Shown here one piece after another: positions 25,101-63,900 of a DNA stretch of 64,000 bases (position 1 is its first letter; every line of letters begins with the position of its first letter). The position numbers and the translations under genes were made by a program. Origin of the DNA: Pardosa pseudoannulata (lineage: Eukaryota > Arthropoda > Arachnida > Araneae > Lycosidae); assembly GCA_032207245.1 (NCBI GenBank), contig CM063501.1, positions 78,531,686 to 78,595,685 on the forward strand. The letters run 5' to 3'. The notes under the pieces were generated by a model. It saw only the letters and a program-made list of their open reading frames with translations, was not told the DNA's origin and ran no database searches.

Positions 25101-27003
25101 TGTGCCAAACACAAGCTCATGCACTATGACAACTCTCATAGGGAGCCTATTCTAGATCGAGCTTTTACAGTACCATAGGTATTTGTTCAGTATAGGCAGA
25201 TGCTAACCTCTGTAGAATAAAATATTATGCAAACTTTTGTTAATGTAATAAAATCCTAGAAAATGGTTTTTAAGCTATTTTTCTCAAACAGTAGGCACTG
25301 CTTACTTTAACTACCCAGATATCATGCTACCTATTGCAATCATATATGCAGGGTATCTGCCAAAATAATTTTTTTCAAATCCATGACTTTTCATGACTTT
25401 CCCTGATTTAGCAGATATTTTCCATGACTTTAAAAAGCTTTCATTAAAGTATATATGAATAAAACTTCTAATGTACATACAAATAAAATATATGCTTTTA
25501 GAGAAATTACAGGAATTTTATCATAAAAAAACTATAAACTTACTTTATAAGAGTTAATAAACTCACATACATAAAAATAAACTGTTGTATCTACATACCT
25601 AAGTTTAATCATATAGCAATTTTTCAATCAAAATGTTTCCAATTTGAATTCAGGGTACTTTGGTATTATTCAGGTGACCATGAATAATAGCCAAATATAA
25701 CCCTATAACGTTTATATACAATATCCCTAGCAATAAACTTATATTTTGTACAAAAATCTTAATTTTTATTAAAAAATTATTATATTAATAAAATTTTAGT
25801 CTACAATTTAAGAAAAAAACAGAATAATATACATTTACCCACCTATTAAGCTTTCTTGCTTTGAGTTTCCTTGGTGAACAAAATTTACTTGGCAATATGG
25901 TCAATAGGATAATACATAAATACCAAACTCAGTAACTTCAGCCAAATGACAAGTAAAAATAGAATTAAACAGTTCAATGCATTTTTTTCAATTGGTAGTT
26001 TAGCGGACCCATGACTTTCTATGACTTTTACTCCTTTTACTTGAAAAATCAAGACTTTCCATGACAAAATTAATCCACTGTCTAAATCCATGATTTTTCA
26101 TGACTTTCCAGGTGCGCGGAAACCATGTATATGTTTGATTAAATTATCAGTGCAACATGCTTAAAGGACTAAAATGTATTAAAAAAGAGTTTAACTTTTA
26201 CAAGTCAAGAAGTTATGTTATACAGAATTTAAAAATAATCTGCATACAAAAATAAAAAGAACTGAACTGATAAAATGCATTACCTTCTTTGGTAAAGAAA
26301 TATTCCACTGAGCAGTACAATACATTCCATTAAATCCCAAAGTTTCATTATTTACTCTGGCAACATTCACTTTTATACACTCATCATATTTTCCAATCCA
26401 CAATAAGTTACCCAGGAGTACACCACTGGGAAGCTTTCCATTGGAATCCAGCACTAAAAATATAGAATCAGAAATTAATGTTTTTCAAAAGGTCACACAA
26501 AAAGTGGGTAAAAATCAGTATTCTTTTAATCTGTTTCAAAACGATGTTTTAATTATTTTAAACATATGTAGATTAAAAAATTATTAAATAATCCTTTCTT
26601 AGATCCTGCACTTTGGCAGGTGTTTAAAATTTTTAATGGTTATTCCAACGTGTTATAACTGGTGTATTACTTGCAACTTGAAATGCTTAAATATGAGTAT
26701 GAAAATCTTACTTTGAGTTGCCCATGGTGTTTCCAAATGTTTTAAAATGTATAAAACATCTTTGAAGCATTTTTCATGACTTAAGAGTCGCCCAAAACTT
26801 TCATTGCTTAAAAATTTCGCCTCAGAGTTGTATAACGAAGATAACGCATCAGTAAAATTTGATTTTTTAGATAAATTATAGCTAGATAATAAAAATGATT
26901 TTGCTGTTGAAGTATTAAATTTATCCGGTAATGGCAGAACGTTGCAATAAACAAATTCTAAAAACACAAAAACACTGCACAGGTATAACAAAAAGTACTG
27001 CAT
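1352..27003 (-). CDS. nrf-6-like: NRF-6-like (nose resistant to fluoxetine) acyltransferase, 15 exons, complete
   Basis: This is a multi-pass membrane protein of the acyltransferase-3 family with an N-terminal NRF domain; worm relatives act in lipid and drug transport across epithelia (family knowledge). I joined 15 exons by eye: 27003-26712, 26453-26284, 22645-22537, 22445-22343, 21204-20963, 17163-16987, 15451-15358, 15137-15045, 11895-11733, 9692-9613, 8534-8391, 7464-7341, 5844-5670, 4850-4708, 1462-1352. They total 2220 nt, giving 739 residues and TGA, with GT/AG ends and matching phases throughout. Residues 1-20 look like a signal peptide. Conserved cysteines of the NRF domain lie near residues 80, 123, 143, 169, 174 and 210. 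The acyltransferase part starts at CLHGVRFFSMTWVILGH (about 339-355), whose first His is the expected catalytic residue, and continues through many hydrophobic helices to the end. Introns are full of transposon debris, but no exon is broken. The start codon could lie further upstream (see 27152-27362). Confidence 0.93.
1536..2273. mobile_element. piggyBac-type MITE, 738 bp
   Basis: Flanked on both sides by TTAA (1532-1535 and 2274-2277), the piggyBac target. The ends are CTCCCTGGGGACGAC and, inverted, CTCTTTAAGGACGAC. No coding capacity. The left end is unusually GC-rich for this window, with repeated CCGG. It sits in the last intron of the NRF-6-like gene. Confidence 0.7.
2274..4707. other. 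Intron 14 remainder of NRF-6-like gene
   Basis: AT-rich DNA with no supported gene. It contains a pure TA microsatellite at about 3866-3906. The short open frames here have no recognisable domain. Confidence 0.6.
4708..4850 (-). CDS. nrf-6-like: NRF-6-like exon 14
   Basis: Residues 656-703. Contains LWIPLSRLSYCAYLFHPLIM, the highly conserved PLSRLTYCAYLxHP block near the C terminus. The acceptor is TTCTTATTTAG and the donor GTAAGC in phase 0. Confidence 0.93.
5385..5561 (+). mobile_element. SINE family A, complete copy
   Basis: tRNA-derived head (GGCCGATTGGTTAGGGCG as A box, GTGGGTTTGAATCC as B box), then a unique body (GTTCGTAGCCGTTCGGAAT, GGCTTTAAGCAGTAAG) and a tail GTAGCACTCTAAACCAAA. 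Flanked by the 9-bp direct repeat AAAATGCAA (5376-5384 and 5562-5570). It lies in intron 13 of the NRF-6-like gene, antisense to it. Confidence 0.85.
5670..5844 (-). CDS. nrf-6-like: NRF-6-like exon 13
   Basis: Residues 598-655. The helix GWCFATVCSMSVIYGLY is followed by NALGRSAFSLGVAWLIFSC, the family's R..W..G..W.i..C block (Phe here at the usual Trp). The donor is GTAACT, phase 1. Confidence 0.93.
6620..7165 (-). pseudogene. Jockey-type non-LTR retrotransposon fragment
   Basis: The minus frame from 7165 reads YLGIVLESKLNGNKQL, VTEKVSAQLGLLKRIAGMKW, TTTYNSYICPVIDYRAELF and NRALRLITDVTFSTPFAAME. This is the thumb and C-terminal region of a non-LTR reverse transcriptase as found in Jockey-like elements. 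A stop follows at about 6808, and fainter similarity runs to about 6620. No ends are visible, so it is a dead internal fragment in an intron. Confidence 0.8.
7341..7464 (-). CDS. nrf-6-like: NRF-6-like exon 12
   Basis: Residues 556-597. MYSKPYCRIGPHIIGILLA matches the conserved YxKPxxRIGPYxxG block. The donor is GTAAGC in phase 0. Confidence 0.93.
8391..8534 (-). CDS. nrf-6-like: NRF-6-like exon 11
   Basis: Residues 508-555. A transmembrane helix (VGIGIFCSILVFSWTITWYL) is followed by a loop ending NYTEYQGK. The donor is GTAAGA, phase 2. Confidence 0.9.
9613..9692 (-). CDS. nrf-6-like: NRF-6-like exon 10
   Basis: Residues 482-507. CLTWTWYLANDMQFF is the conserved C..W.WYLA.DMQF block. It ends in phase 2 at a GTGAGT donor. 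Confidence 0.93.
10160..10930 (-). pseudogene. Strongly decayed Tc1-like transposase remnant
   Basis: The minus strand holds scattered pieces that look like a Tc1-type transposase: a LSDENxF stretch near 10630, a GSSCLQC-type segment, and SVMQLAVQNVN near 10380. Many stops and frameshifts interrupt them. No convincing TIRs were found. Confidence 0.45.
11733..11895 (-). CDS. nrf-6-like: NRF-6-like exon 9
   Basis: Residues 427-481. Starts RITPVYLFLIG, the family's RxTP block, then SGPFWEEAEDVATCKNYWW and the helix NILYINNFLPLNFM. The donor is GTATTT in phase 0; reading on reaches TAA after three codons. Confidence 0.93.
12626..13170. mobile_element. MITE with CAGACATGCCAAC ends
   Basis: Terminal inverted repeats CAGACATGCCAACATTC and, inverted, CAGACATGCCAACTATTC enclose 545 bp of non-coding DNA. 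Both flanks are TA repeats, so an 8-bp TATATATA target duplication typical of hAT elements is possible but cannot be delimited. Confidence 0.65.
14069..14107. repeat. Poly(T) tract, 39 bases
   Basis: Uninterrupted T run in intron 8 of the NRF-6-like gene. On the gene's own strand it is poly(A), perhaps the tail of an old retroposon; nothing recognisable is attached. Confidence 0.8.
15045..15137 (-). CDS. nrf-6-like: NRF-6-like exon 8
   Basis: Residues 396-426. Continues the helix (GFLLGYIYLEEAEKR) and ends in NWLGLCLHRVLR, with the Arg codon split across the intron. The acceptor is TTGCAG and the donor GTAAAA. Confidence 0.92.
15358..15451 (-). CDS. nrf-6-like: NRF-6-like exon 7
   Basis: Residues 365-395. 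Contains NYMDLLKGIDNFSFQ and GTFSVDTFFLIG, a conserved loop plus helix start. The donor GTATGT splits a Gly codon in phase 2. Confidence 0.92.
16987..17163 (-). CDS. nrf-6-like: NRF-6-like exon 6: acyltransferase catalytic motif
   Basis: Residues 306-364. Begins FKCFCIFTNAYQIL and carries CLHGVRFFSMTWVILGH, the diagnostic motif of NRF-6 acyltransferases with the catalytic His. The donor is GTAAGA, phase 1. Confidence 0.94.
17590..19451. mobile_element. Decayed Helitron-related repeat
   Basis: Shares several blocks with the Helitron at 32904-33607: 18415-18700 matches 33005-33290, and 19265-19451 matches 33420-33607. It ends like that one in an imperfect hairpin and ATGCTAG|T. The left part (17590-18400) looks like older copies of the same roughly 280-bp module. 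Between the modules is unrelated sequence, including a T/G homopolymer at 18818-18846. Confidence 0.5.
20036..20823 (+). mobile_element. hAT element deletion derivative with C-terminal transposase remnant
   Basis: Perfect 8-bp target duplication GTCACCAC (20028-20035 and 20824-20831). Ends are CAGAGCTGG and, inverted, CAGAGTTGG, with sub-terminal repeats of GATTTAAATC. The frame 20292-20528 encodes TTAGASSALMERQFSSLG, SILHNQLGVDKASKLVFLLK, the hAT C-terminal dimerisation domain. The rest of the transposase is deleted. It lies in intron 5 of the NRF-6-like gene. Confidence 0.88.
20963..21204 (-). CDS. nrf-6-like: NRF-6-like exon 5: first transmembrane helix and acidic loop
   Basis: Residues 225-305. 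The helix CFLGLYLFLPVTGSFITIFE is followed by a poorly conserved polar loop with the acidic run LENEECEDDQIDVNEN. The acceptor follows a long poly-T tract (TTTTTCAG) and the donor is GTAAGT, phase 1. Confidence 0.88.
22343..22445 (-). CDS. nrf-6-like: NRF-6-like exon 4: end of NRF domain, start of first helix
   Basis: Residues 191-224. Contains the last NRF cysteine (LKCKVEEQ) and begins a hydrophobic helix (FTTVLFL) that continues in the next exon. The donor is GTAGGT in phase 2; reading on would hit TAG at once, which fixes the boundary. Confidence 0.85.
22537..22645 (-). CDS. nrf-6-like: NRF-6-like exon 3: NRF domain cysteine pair
   Basis: Residues 155-190. Contains SVCLPDSCHSID, matching the VC.P.SC signature of NRF domains. 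The acceptor is ATTCTTAG and the donor GTAAGC, ending in phase 1. It is preceded by an AT-rich intron with long inverted repeats (22646-22960). Confidence 0.9.
22646..22960. repeat. AT-rich inverted and direct repeats
   Basis: Many copies of AATAGAAT/ATTCTATT in both orientations, with the block AATTCTTAAGAATAGAATT recurring three times. It can fold into large hairpins. It abuts the acceptor of NRF-6-like exon 3. Confidence 0.6.
23147..23193. mobile_element. Solo hAT terminus
   Basis: Ends in ACATGCCAACCCTG preceded by ACTGATTTAAATCATGATTT, similar to the end of the hAT derivative at 20036. No partner end was found nearby. Confidence 0.4.
23778..25053 (+). mobile_element. Near-full-length mariner element, inactive
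   Basis: 1276 bp with about 28-bp inverted repeats (CGAGGGTTGCTATTTATATT) and TA duplications at 23776-23777 and 25054-25055. It carries a broken D,D34D transposase (see 23939-24987). It lies in intron 2 of the NRF-6-like gene, in the opposite orientation. Confidence 0.95.
23939..24987 (+). pseudogene. Mariner transposase, frameshifted
   Basis: The frame starts MELNREHFRAVIFHNYRRGL with the helix-turn-helix and GRPKSVVVPEKIDAVRELM. An A-run near 24280 shifts the frame; in the next frame, TNAQKKGRVDWCKEM resumes and TGDESWIYAYE holds the first catalytic Asp. ILHHDNASSHTSTQT holds the second. A stop at 24724-24726 and another at 24838-24840 interrupt the rest. HPLYSPDLALNDF has the third Asp, with 34 positions between the second and third. 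It ends HGEYFEKQ. Not functional. Confidence 0.93.
25349..26127. mobile_element. Non-autonomous DNA transposon, probably hAT-like
   Basis: Ends CAGGGTATCTGC and, inverted, CATGGTTTCCGC. Just inside both ends are repeats of CCATGACTTTTCATGACTTT in opposite orientation. The flanks share TATATG. Non-coding. It lies in intron 2 of the NRF-6-like gene. Confidence 0.55.
26284..26453 (-). CDS. nrf-6-like: NRF-6-like exon 2: NRF domain core
   Basis: Residues 98-154. It holds LDSNGKLPSGVLLGN, GKYDECIKV and NGMYCTAQW, the most recognisable block of the NRF domain. The Met codon at the junction is split A|TG across the intron. It ends in phase 0 at a GTAATG donor. Confidence 0.93.
26712..27003 (-). CDS. 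nrf-6-like: NRF-6-like exon 1: signal peptide and start of NRF domain
   Basis: Residues 1-97. The first 20 residues are strongly hydrophobic and end in VYC, fitting a cleaved signal peptide. The exon continues through a Ser/Asn-rich stretch to HEKCFKDVLYILKHL and ETPWATQ, typical of the start of the NRF domain. The donor is GTAAG and the phase is 1. Confidence 0.9.
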
Positions 27004-27151
27004 GACTAGTAAAACTGAGAAACTAATCTCATATAAAATTAATGCCTGCTAAAAGAAAACAGCACTTTCAATACACAAAACATAACAGTTTGAAATTGCA
27101 ATAGACTGTAAAAAGAATATCTGTAAATAAAATATAAAAAAAGGAACTCAC

Positions 27152-27362
27152 GGTAATTTTAGAAGCTTAAAAGCAGGTTTAGGTGCCAAGGTTGCACAGT
27201 TTTCCTCTTCAATCATTGTTGACTTTGAAATATAAAACATCATTTGCTTCCTCATCTGTCAGTTGACAGTTTCGACAAACCCGCAAATAACCACCTCGAT
27301 GATGAATATGTTTGGAGATTGGGAACTTGTGTCCATCGAGTTTATGGAAGAGATACATGGTG
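27152..27362 (-). other. Candidate upstream exon with two overlapping ORFs
   Basis: This minus-strand block is bounded by TTATTTCTAAG and a consensus GTGAGT donor, and looks coding. One frame (27358-27209) encodes 49 residues starting MYLFHKLDGHKFP, containing RGGYLRVCRNC and ending TGA. A second ATG (27216) starts 22 codons, MIEEENCATLAPKPAFKLLK, open to the donor. Splicing that frame to an acceptor at 27023-27024 would read in frame through FSVLLV into the Met at 27003, adding 28 residues to the NRF-6-like protein. It could equally be a 5' UTR exon with a uORF, or part of another small gene. I do not recognise the 49-residue product. Confidence 0.4.
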
Positions 27363-29416
27363 CTTAGAAATAAATATATAACAATAGTTGAAAATGATAT
27401 CCCATAAAATAATGTAATTATTCACCATGTATAATGTAGTACAGATCACAGGGTACTAAAAGCATTCATTTATAATTATTACAAGACTATTTAATGCTTT
27501 TTATTTCCTTTTGCTTAACTCATTGTTACTGAACTCGTAAAATGTAATCAAATAATAGCTTTTCTGTAAATAGATATTAATTTAATTCTCTTACTAACAA
27601 ACAAATAAATCTAAGACTTAGACCAAACAGTAAATCATTTGAATTATAAATCATCTAAATAATTGTCTACTAAGTAAATTTGAGTTTCGGAATTTATTTA
27701 GCAGTCATAGAAAAAGTCCTACGCGCCGTAGTACCTTTAGAAAATACTGAAAATACACTTTGATAATGAAATTATTTTTGTATTGGGGCATTTGTTATTA
27801 TTTGGTGCTGATAACTTTTTTTTCAGTTTGGACTAAATTATTATTTGTTAAATAAACACTAATAACAGTTTTTATTAAATTTGCCATATATTCTATAATT
27901 ATATAACAATAATCACTAAAACTGTCATTAATTGCAGTAATAGAAACGATATGTCTTTTTTAACCGATGTCTCCTAGAACAGTTCTCCAAAGAGGTATCA
28001 CTTGTATATTTGGTGGATATTTCTAACACAAAACTTCTTATCTATTATCAATAGATACATCTAGAGACATTTCAAAGCATAGTTGTGCACAGGGCCTGGT
28101 GTTTAGCAGGGTTCCTCCTTTTTGAGTTTAACATAATTGGACAAATTATAGCAATTTCATAAAATACCAAAAAAATATAAATTTTTCATATGATTTTTAT
28201 AATTTCTAATAAGAATAAAAACTATCCTTTGCTTTTTATATAAATTTCAAAGTGAAGTTTCATGAAAAATTTATTAAAGTATTAACCAGAAAGTTTAAAA
28301 AAATTAATTAAATATCTTCACTTTCAAAAATTAGATATACATTTTAAAACTTCCAAAAGATCATGGACACTGGACACTGCCCATGTTTTAATCCGGACTT
28401 GAATACATCGTATACAATATAAATATTTTACTCTTATGAAACTACGATTTGCGAATTAATGCAAACTTGGAAAAAGAATTTAATTCAGCAATTTTATTTC
28501 NNNNNNNNNNNNNNNNNNNNNNNNNNNNNNNNNNNNNNNNNNNNNNNNNNNNNNNNNNNNNNNNNNNNNNNNNNNNNNNNNNNNNNNNNNNNNNNNNNNN
28601 GAATTACATACAAGTTTAATTTAAAAAATAAAGAAATTATCGAGAACATTACAGATGCAGAAATACAGTCTTTTTCTAATTCATTCATCTTTTCGAATGT
28701 AGAATTTGCTATATAATAGCAAGAGTTCTTTTCTCAACCTAATCTGTAGCATGGATTTTTATTTTTATTGTATCATATATTCAGAAATCGTCTATATTAG
28801 GATCTTTAAAATGAAAATTAATTTCTTTCCCTGAAAATATTATATTACAATTTCTTTTTTAATGGTTCTTTTCCTGTATTTCACATTAATCTAAATACAG
28901 AAATGCATTTTGTTCACCGAAAATTCAATAGGCAAACACTTCGGAAATTATACTTTCTGAAAAAAGGCTGTAATATGCGGAAAAATTTTTGAATGTGTAA
29001 TTACATTGCTATCTTTTCCTCAAATTAAATGAGGTTGTATTTTCATTCTACAAAATGCTAAAAGATGTAATAATTCTGGTTGACTTGATCTGGTTAAAAT
29101 CACAAGATAAATTAGAATCACAATATACTTCAGTAGACATGTCATTGACCAAATGAAACATATAAACTTACAGACAATTAAAGACTGTAGATTATTGAAT
29201 TAGGTTTCATATGGAACTGAAAAATGTATATTAACTTTAACCTCGCATAGGGAAAGCTGACCCACGTGAAGTAACAAATGAGTCATGGACTTCGTTGTTA
29301 TGCGAGAGAATAAATCGAAATCATATTATCCCCATATTCCATTGACCTCCTTAGGCTACTTTAACACTAGAGTACCGGAATTGCGATCTGCGAATGAAAG
29401 TAGAAATGAAAGATAG
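27363..29416. other. Intergenic region between head-to-head genes
   Basis: It holds the presumed promoters of both genes and the assembly gap. I saw no confident core promoter motif. A higher-complexity stretch at 29230-29416 (CACGTG at 29263-29268) lies just before the tentative DNAI7-like start. Confidence 0.4.
28501..28600. other. Assembly gap, 100 N
   Basis: A run of exactly 100 N, the usual placeholder for a gap of unknown length. Any exon inside is invisible. Confidence 0.98.
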
Positions 29417-58597
<29,181 letters not shown>

Positions 58598-60159
58598 GTA
58601 AATTGTATTTTAACTGACAACACATATTCTTATTAACTTTTCTATTTAGATGATAGGGTAACCATCATTTTGCAGGAACTAAGAGACACACTGATTTCCA
58701 TTGAGAAGTTAAGTATTATAATAGGACCTTCAGGATGATTAGTCGACAGGACAACTAAAAGGGGGGAAACATTTGATAGCGAAATATAAAATATTCCAAA
58801 TTATTTGATAACACTTCTAATTTCCTTTATTAAATAGTAATAATTACATTTTAGTAGAATTAATACTTTTCGAGTTGAAAAGTCTTCCACAGACTACTTT
58901 GAGATAATACAAAATACAAAGTTCTGGTCTGCTTAGGACAAATCTTACTTAGATTATTAATAACGTTTTATCTTTAAAAGTACTATTTAGTTTTGTTATA
59001 TGAAGCAGTAGTTTATAAAAATGAAAAAAATACATAAATCCATTTACTCGCAAAGTAACTTTTGAAATTTCTAAATTGGCAACTAATTAGAAGCTAAATA
59101 TTTTTTTCCTATTAACATCAGTTATAATAATACAAGTGATAGATTTAATTTTATATCATAATAATTTTATAAATTTTCAATGTCTTATACAACGTTTTTC
59201 AATTTTAAAATGAAAGATATCTTTAAAATTTTATATTTACAGAACGAAAAATATATTTATTTTCCCTTTACTATAACAATTTAAGTAATATTATATGTTA
59301 TCTAGTGGTTTTTTTTACATTTGGTGTACATTTTTTAAATCTCTTTTTAAAAATTATATATCTTGAAATGACAGAAGTAAATACTTTTTTCAAGCTAGAG
59401 CATTATTAAAAAACTTGGAAGAAACGATTTTAAAAACAGCAGAAATTTTTATTTAACATGTATACAAAACAGCTGCTATAATGAGGACTGGAAAGATGCT
59501 TCTTTACCTGAATCAACAGATTTGGTTTGTCTTGAGATATTACAATCAGTTATCTGTAACATGATGGTTAATTAGACTATAATCAACTTGAAAACAAATT
59601 TTGAACTGCTAATAATTCCAAGCCAACAAATTAAGATGTAATTACGTTAAATGAAGCTCATAATTGTTCCAACAGTGATGGTTTTTTGAAATTAAGGCTC
59701 CTTCAGTAAAATGTTCACACACATGCATTTAACACTTTAAAAGAAAGACATGCATCTCCACTTAGCTGCTGGTTTGACTGGAACTAGAATATGATTAAAA
59801 TAAATTGTGTGCATTATATACAGAATCTTGTACAGAATTCTGTGCAGACCTCTATAGAATATATTTTAGATCAGTGGCCTTCAAACTTTTGAGAATCATA
59901 ACATCCTGTAGAACTATATTTAGACTCTCTGATGGAACCATATATAGTTCTCTAAAATTATATGTAAGAATGGTGTTAGTTTTCTTACGAAGGTGTTGGT
60001 AGTAGAAATAAAACTAAGAAAAGTCATGAAGTTAAATTCACAATTTGTATAATGTTGTTTTATATTTCTAAATAATAGAATAAATAAATGATTAAAATCT
60101 ACCCATGTAATTTTTACTCCTGGCACATTTCGTATTTTTCATTAAGCTTCTTCCAATAT
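58598..60159. other. Unassigned AT-rich region
   Basis: No supported exon found. The short open frames at 59805-60002 and 59920-60126 have no recognisable domain. If the DNAI7-like gene continues, this is intron. Confidence 0.4.
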
Positions 60160-60933
60160 TTGAATTTTGTTTCCACATACGTTGAAAAAGATGTTTCACT
60201 TAAATAAGTTGTTTAAAGGTCACCTAAATAGTAATGGCTATTCTGCTTGATAGTACTAATGATTGAACTAGTAATTGTTGGAAGTATTGATTCTCTCAAG
60301 GAAACTGTTCCACTATTTCGTTTTTGTTTCTACATATGTTGAAAATGATTTTTCACGTATATAAGTAGTTTACAGGTCCCCAAAATAGAATGGCTATGCT
60401 ACATGGTAGTACTAATGATTGTGCTAGTAATTGTTGGAAGTATTGATTCTCTCAAGGAAACTGTTCCACTATTTCGTTTTTGTTTCCACATACGTTGAAA
60501 AAGATGTTTCACTTAAATAAGTTGTTAAGATCACCAAAATAGTAATGGCTATGATGCTTGATAGTACTAATGATTGTGCTAGTAATTGTTGGAAGTATTG
60601 ATTCTCTCAAGGAAACTGTTCCACTATTTCGTTTTTGTTTCTAAATACGTTGAAAATGATTTTTCACGTATATAAGTTGTTTAAAGGTCTCTTAAATAGA
60701 ATGGCTATGCTACTTGGTAGTACTAATGATTGTGCTAGTAATTGTTGGAAATATTGATACTCTCAAGGAAACTGTTCCGGTATTTCGCTTTTGTTTCTAC
60801 AAACGTTGAAAATGATTTTTCACTTAGATAAGTTGTTTAAAGGTCACCAAAATAGTAATGGCTATTCTGCTTGATAGTACTAATGATTGAGCTAGTAATT
60901 GTTGGAAGTATTGATTCTCTTAAGGAAACTGTC
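60160..60933. repeat. 155-bp tandem repeat, about five copies
   Basis: Landmark ACGTTGAAAA or ATGTTGAAAA at 60181, 60339, 60494, 60649 and 60804, spacing 155-158 bp. Each unit holds ATAGTACTAATGATTG, TAGTAATTGTTGGAAGTATT and CTCAAGGAAACTGTTCC. Non-coding. Confidence 0.92.
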
Positions 60934-63900
60934 AAAGTAAAGTTCTATCCTCAGCTGTCCATTAAGTCCTACTGAAACTTCGGTCTTAGCACTAAGAACA
61001 ATAGAAGATATAAGAAGAAATCTTAACACAAAGGTGGCATTCAATCATCAGTATTATAGTAGTTAGTATAACTATTATAGTTATCATAATAGATATATAA
61101 GATGTAATCTTGCTAATCGTTGGAAGAGAAATTTACATTTGATACTTAAACTGATGAGAAATGTTCTATACACCAAGTCACTCATTTTTAAGTATGATAC
61201 TTAAAAGATAAAGACCTGAAATAAGGTCCTTATTACTGAGCTTAGATTTTGTTCTTGAAATTGCCAAACAGGACTAAAGCTATCAAAGAAATACATGATA
61301 AGAAAACAGGAAAAAAATTAATTGAAATCGAATTTTAACTACATTATATAATTCTAAAAAAATATTTTATAATAATCTTTCTTGGATAAATCAGTTTATG
61401 TTTCAGTTACGTAGTTTATGAGTGCTAACTGATAAAAAGAAAGTTTTTTAACAGAATTATAATTGGAAAAATAAGATAAGTGTATTTTTAATGAATTGTT
61501 ATACAATAAATTATTGAGCTCAGTTTTTTATACATTAATAAAGTTTTATTTAAAGAGAATAATTAAATAAAGAAAATAATTTTTGTTTTACAGTTAAGTA
61601 ATTTGTTCAAAAACCATACATTTCTATTCCAATACTGAAATAATGAACACAGTAATGCAAACGAAAGAGATGGCGCCTTTCGTTAAAGTCCCAAACATTT
61701 CATTTTGCTCCACTCTCCTCCAAACAAGTAAATTAGATTGGAAAATATTGCCAGACTTAACAGTTTTGCTCTCACATTAAACAAGACTGATTGACGCTAT
61801 GTTACCAGTGCTTTACCATCAGGTATTACAAGTGTTCACGGTATCATTAATCTCGAAAATCGCTGCGGGATGTCGACAGTTCAGTAAACTTCTTTCGCTT
61901 ATTTTGCATTATTTATGATAAGACAAATATAACAGGCTCTGTGGAGACCATTATCAATGATTTACTTCCTCCAGTTGCCAAATTGCTAGAAAAGCGATTT
62001 TAACGCCAGCAAAATACACAACAAAAATTCAAATTTAGTCTTAACGTACTCTAACAATGTTGTGTTTAATGACTCGAAGATCCTCCTATAACTTATTTTG
62101 CAAATGTAAACTCAGAATGATTTATCAGTGTTTTACGCAGTAAGAGCGGAATATTTTTCAACTCAGACTAAATTCATAAAAATAAAGGAGCTCAAAATGT
62201 CAAATAAGAATAAGGAAAAAAGATTAATGTACACGATTTCTTTTCTCTATACACGGCGGCTGAAAACGCGGAAAATATCGATTTAAACCTTTATGCTTCT
62301 GAGCAGATCTTCAGGAAATCGCACAGACGTATGACCTTCAGGATGGCAAAAAATGATGACTAGTCTCTAAGGGCATTATTTCTTTTTTATATTTTTTATT
62401 TTCTTTCAGATGAATATTTTAAACTAAGGAAATAATGAAAATATATACCTTGAACTCACTTAGTAACTTTAACCATCTCTTCAGGTTTTGAACACTTTTC
62501 TATGTTTACTAGTGATATCTTGGATGACTTTAAAAAATTCTTGTGTCTTACAATATTAAAAATAATTTACATTATGCGAGATTAAGTGACATCATATTCA
62601 TCTATATTTTGTCACTCGCTGCTTCACATATTTCTTAAATTCATAAGGTATTACATGCATTTGTGTAACACAACGAGCTGTAGTTTTTCCTATTACATAT
62701 AAATTGCTGTAATATATATTTTTATTTAGCGGTTATGAATTAACACTTCCAAAGAAAAGTAAACTGGTACTGAACAGCAATTAATTGATAACCATCCTTA
62801 AAGCTATAGAATATCGTGTAATATAATTATTTTTTAAAATCTTGCTTTTCAGTATAGTTTAAGTATCTTAAAGTGTCTGCATAGCCCCTATACTTCATTT
62901 AGCTTCATTTAACCCATGGAAGAAAAACGAAAAAATTTCCACCACAGGATGGATAAATTTAGATTTTTTTTATCGAATACATTTTTTAAATTCAGAAAAG
63001 CTCGATTTAATATGAACTTTCCCATTTTGTTTTCCAGAATTGTGGGTTTATATCCCATAGATGTTTTTGTAGCTATTCAATAACTCAACCCTATATTCAC
63101 TAAATTATCAAAAATTAAAGGAATAATGACATTTCTGTAATTGCTGTATGGAGTTATTGCATTTTCCTGCTTCTAGAACAGATATTAATTGTTGAGATGA
63201 ATTTTAAAAGTTAACTTTAAATAAAAACTCTTAAATGTTAGAAATGCATAGAAAAATTCTTATGACTTTCCGGTTAACTGAATAGTTTTGTTTGTCAAGA
63301 AAAAATTTGGGCAGTTTCAAAGTTCCATTAGTAAATATAGTATTAAATATTAGGTAGAGCTCGAACTAACCCCCGTGTAGAAAAATATTGCCTATTGCTC
63401 TCTTGACAAACTAAATCCTAGAATAGTGATACTTGGAGCTGCTATGGTAAGCCTCATGGATAGCTTAACAATTATTGTACAATACTTCACATTAAGCTAT
63501 GGTTTTCAAAAGCACATCATTTTCGCATAATTTTCCTCCTTATCAATGCGCTTTTTACAAAGGACAATTAGATCACATATTGATTCCAAATAAAGGTTGT
63601 CTGTTGGTCGTGGAGGCGATTTTGCACTACATTTTCAAGTTTGATGTAAATCAATGACCTCGCAGAGCTGTTCGCCTACTTTTAAATTTCTCTATCCACA
63701 AGATCAGTTTTAAGTGATAGTGCACATTGTGTTGATAGTCTAAGCTGAATTTATGCATATATGACAGCCTCCGACTAGAGAAATTGAGTCACTGCTCATT
63801 GTTTTCTTTTGGAACAGAATCATAATGGAGCTTCAATGATTTATGTGGTACAGAGGGACGAAAATTTGAGGAATTACAATTAAACTTTTGTAGCATTGCT

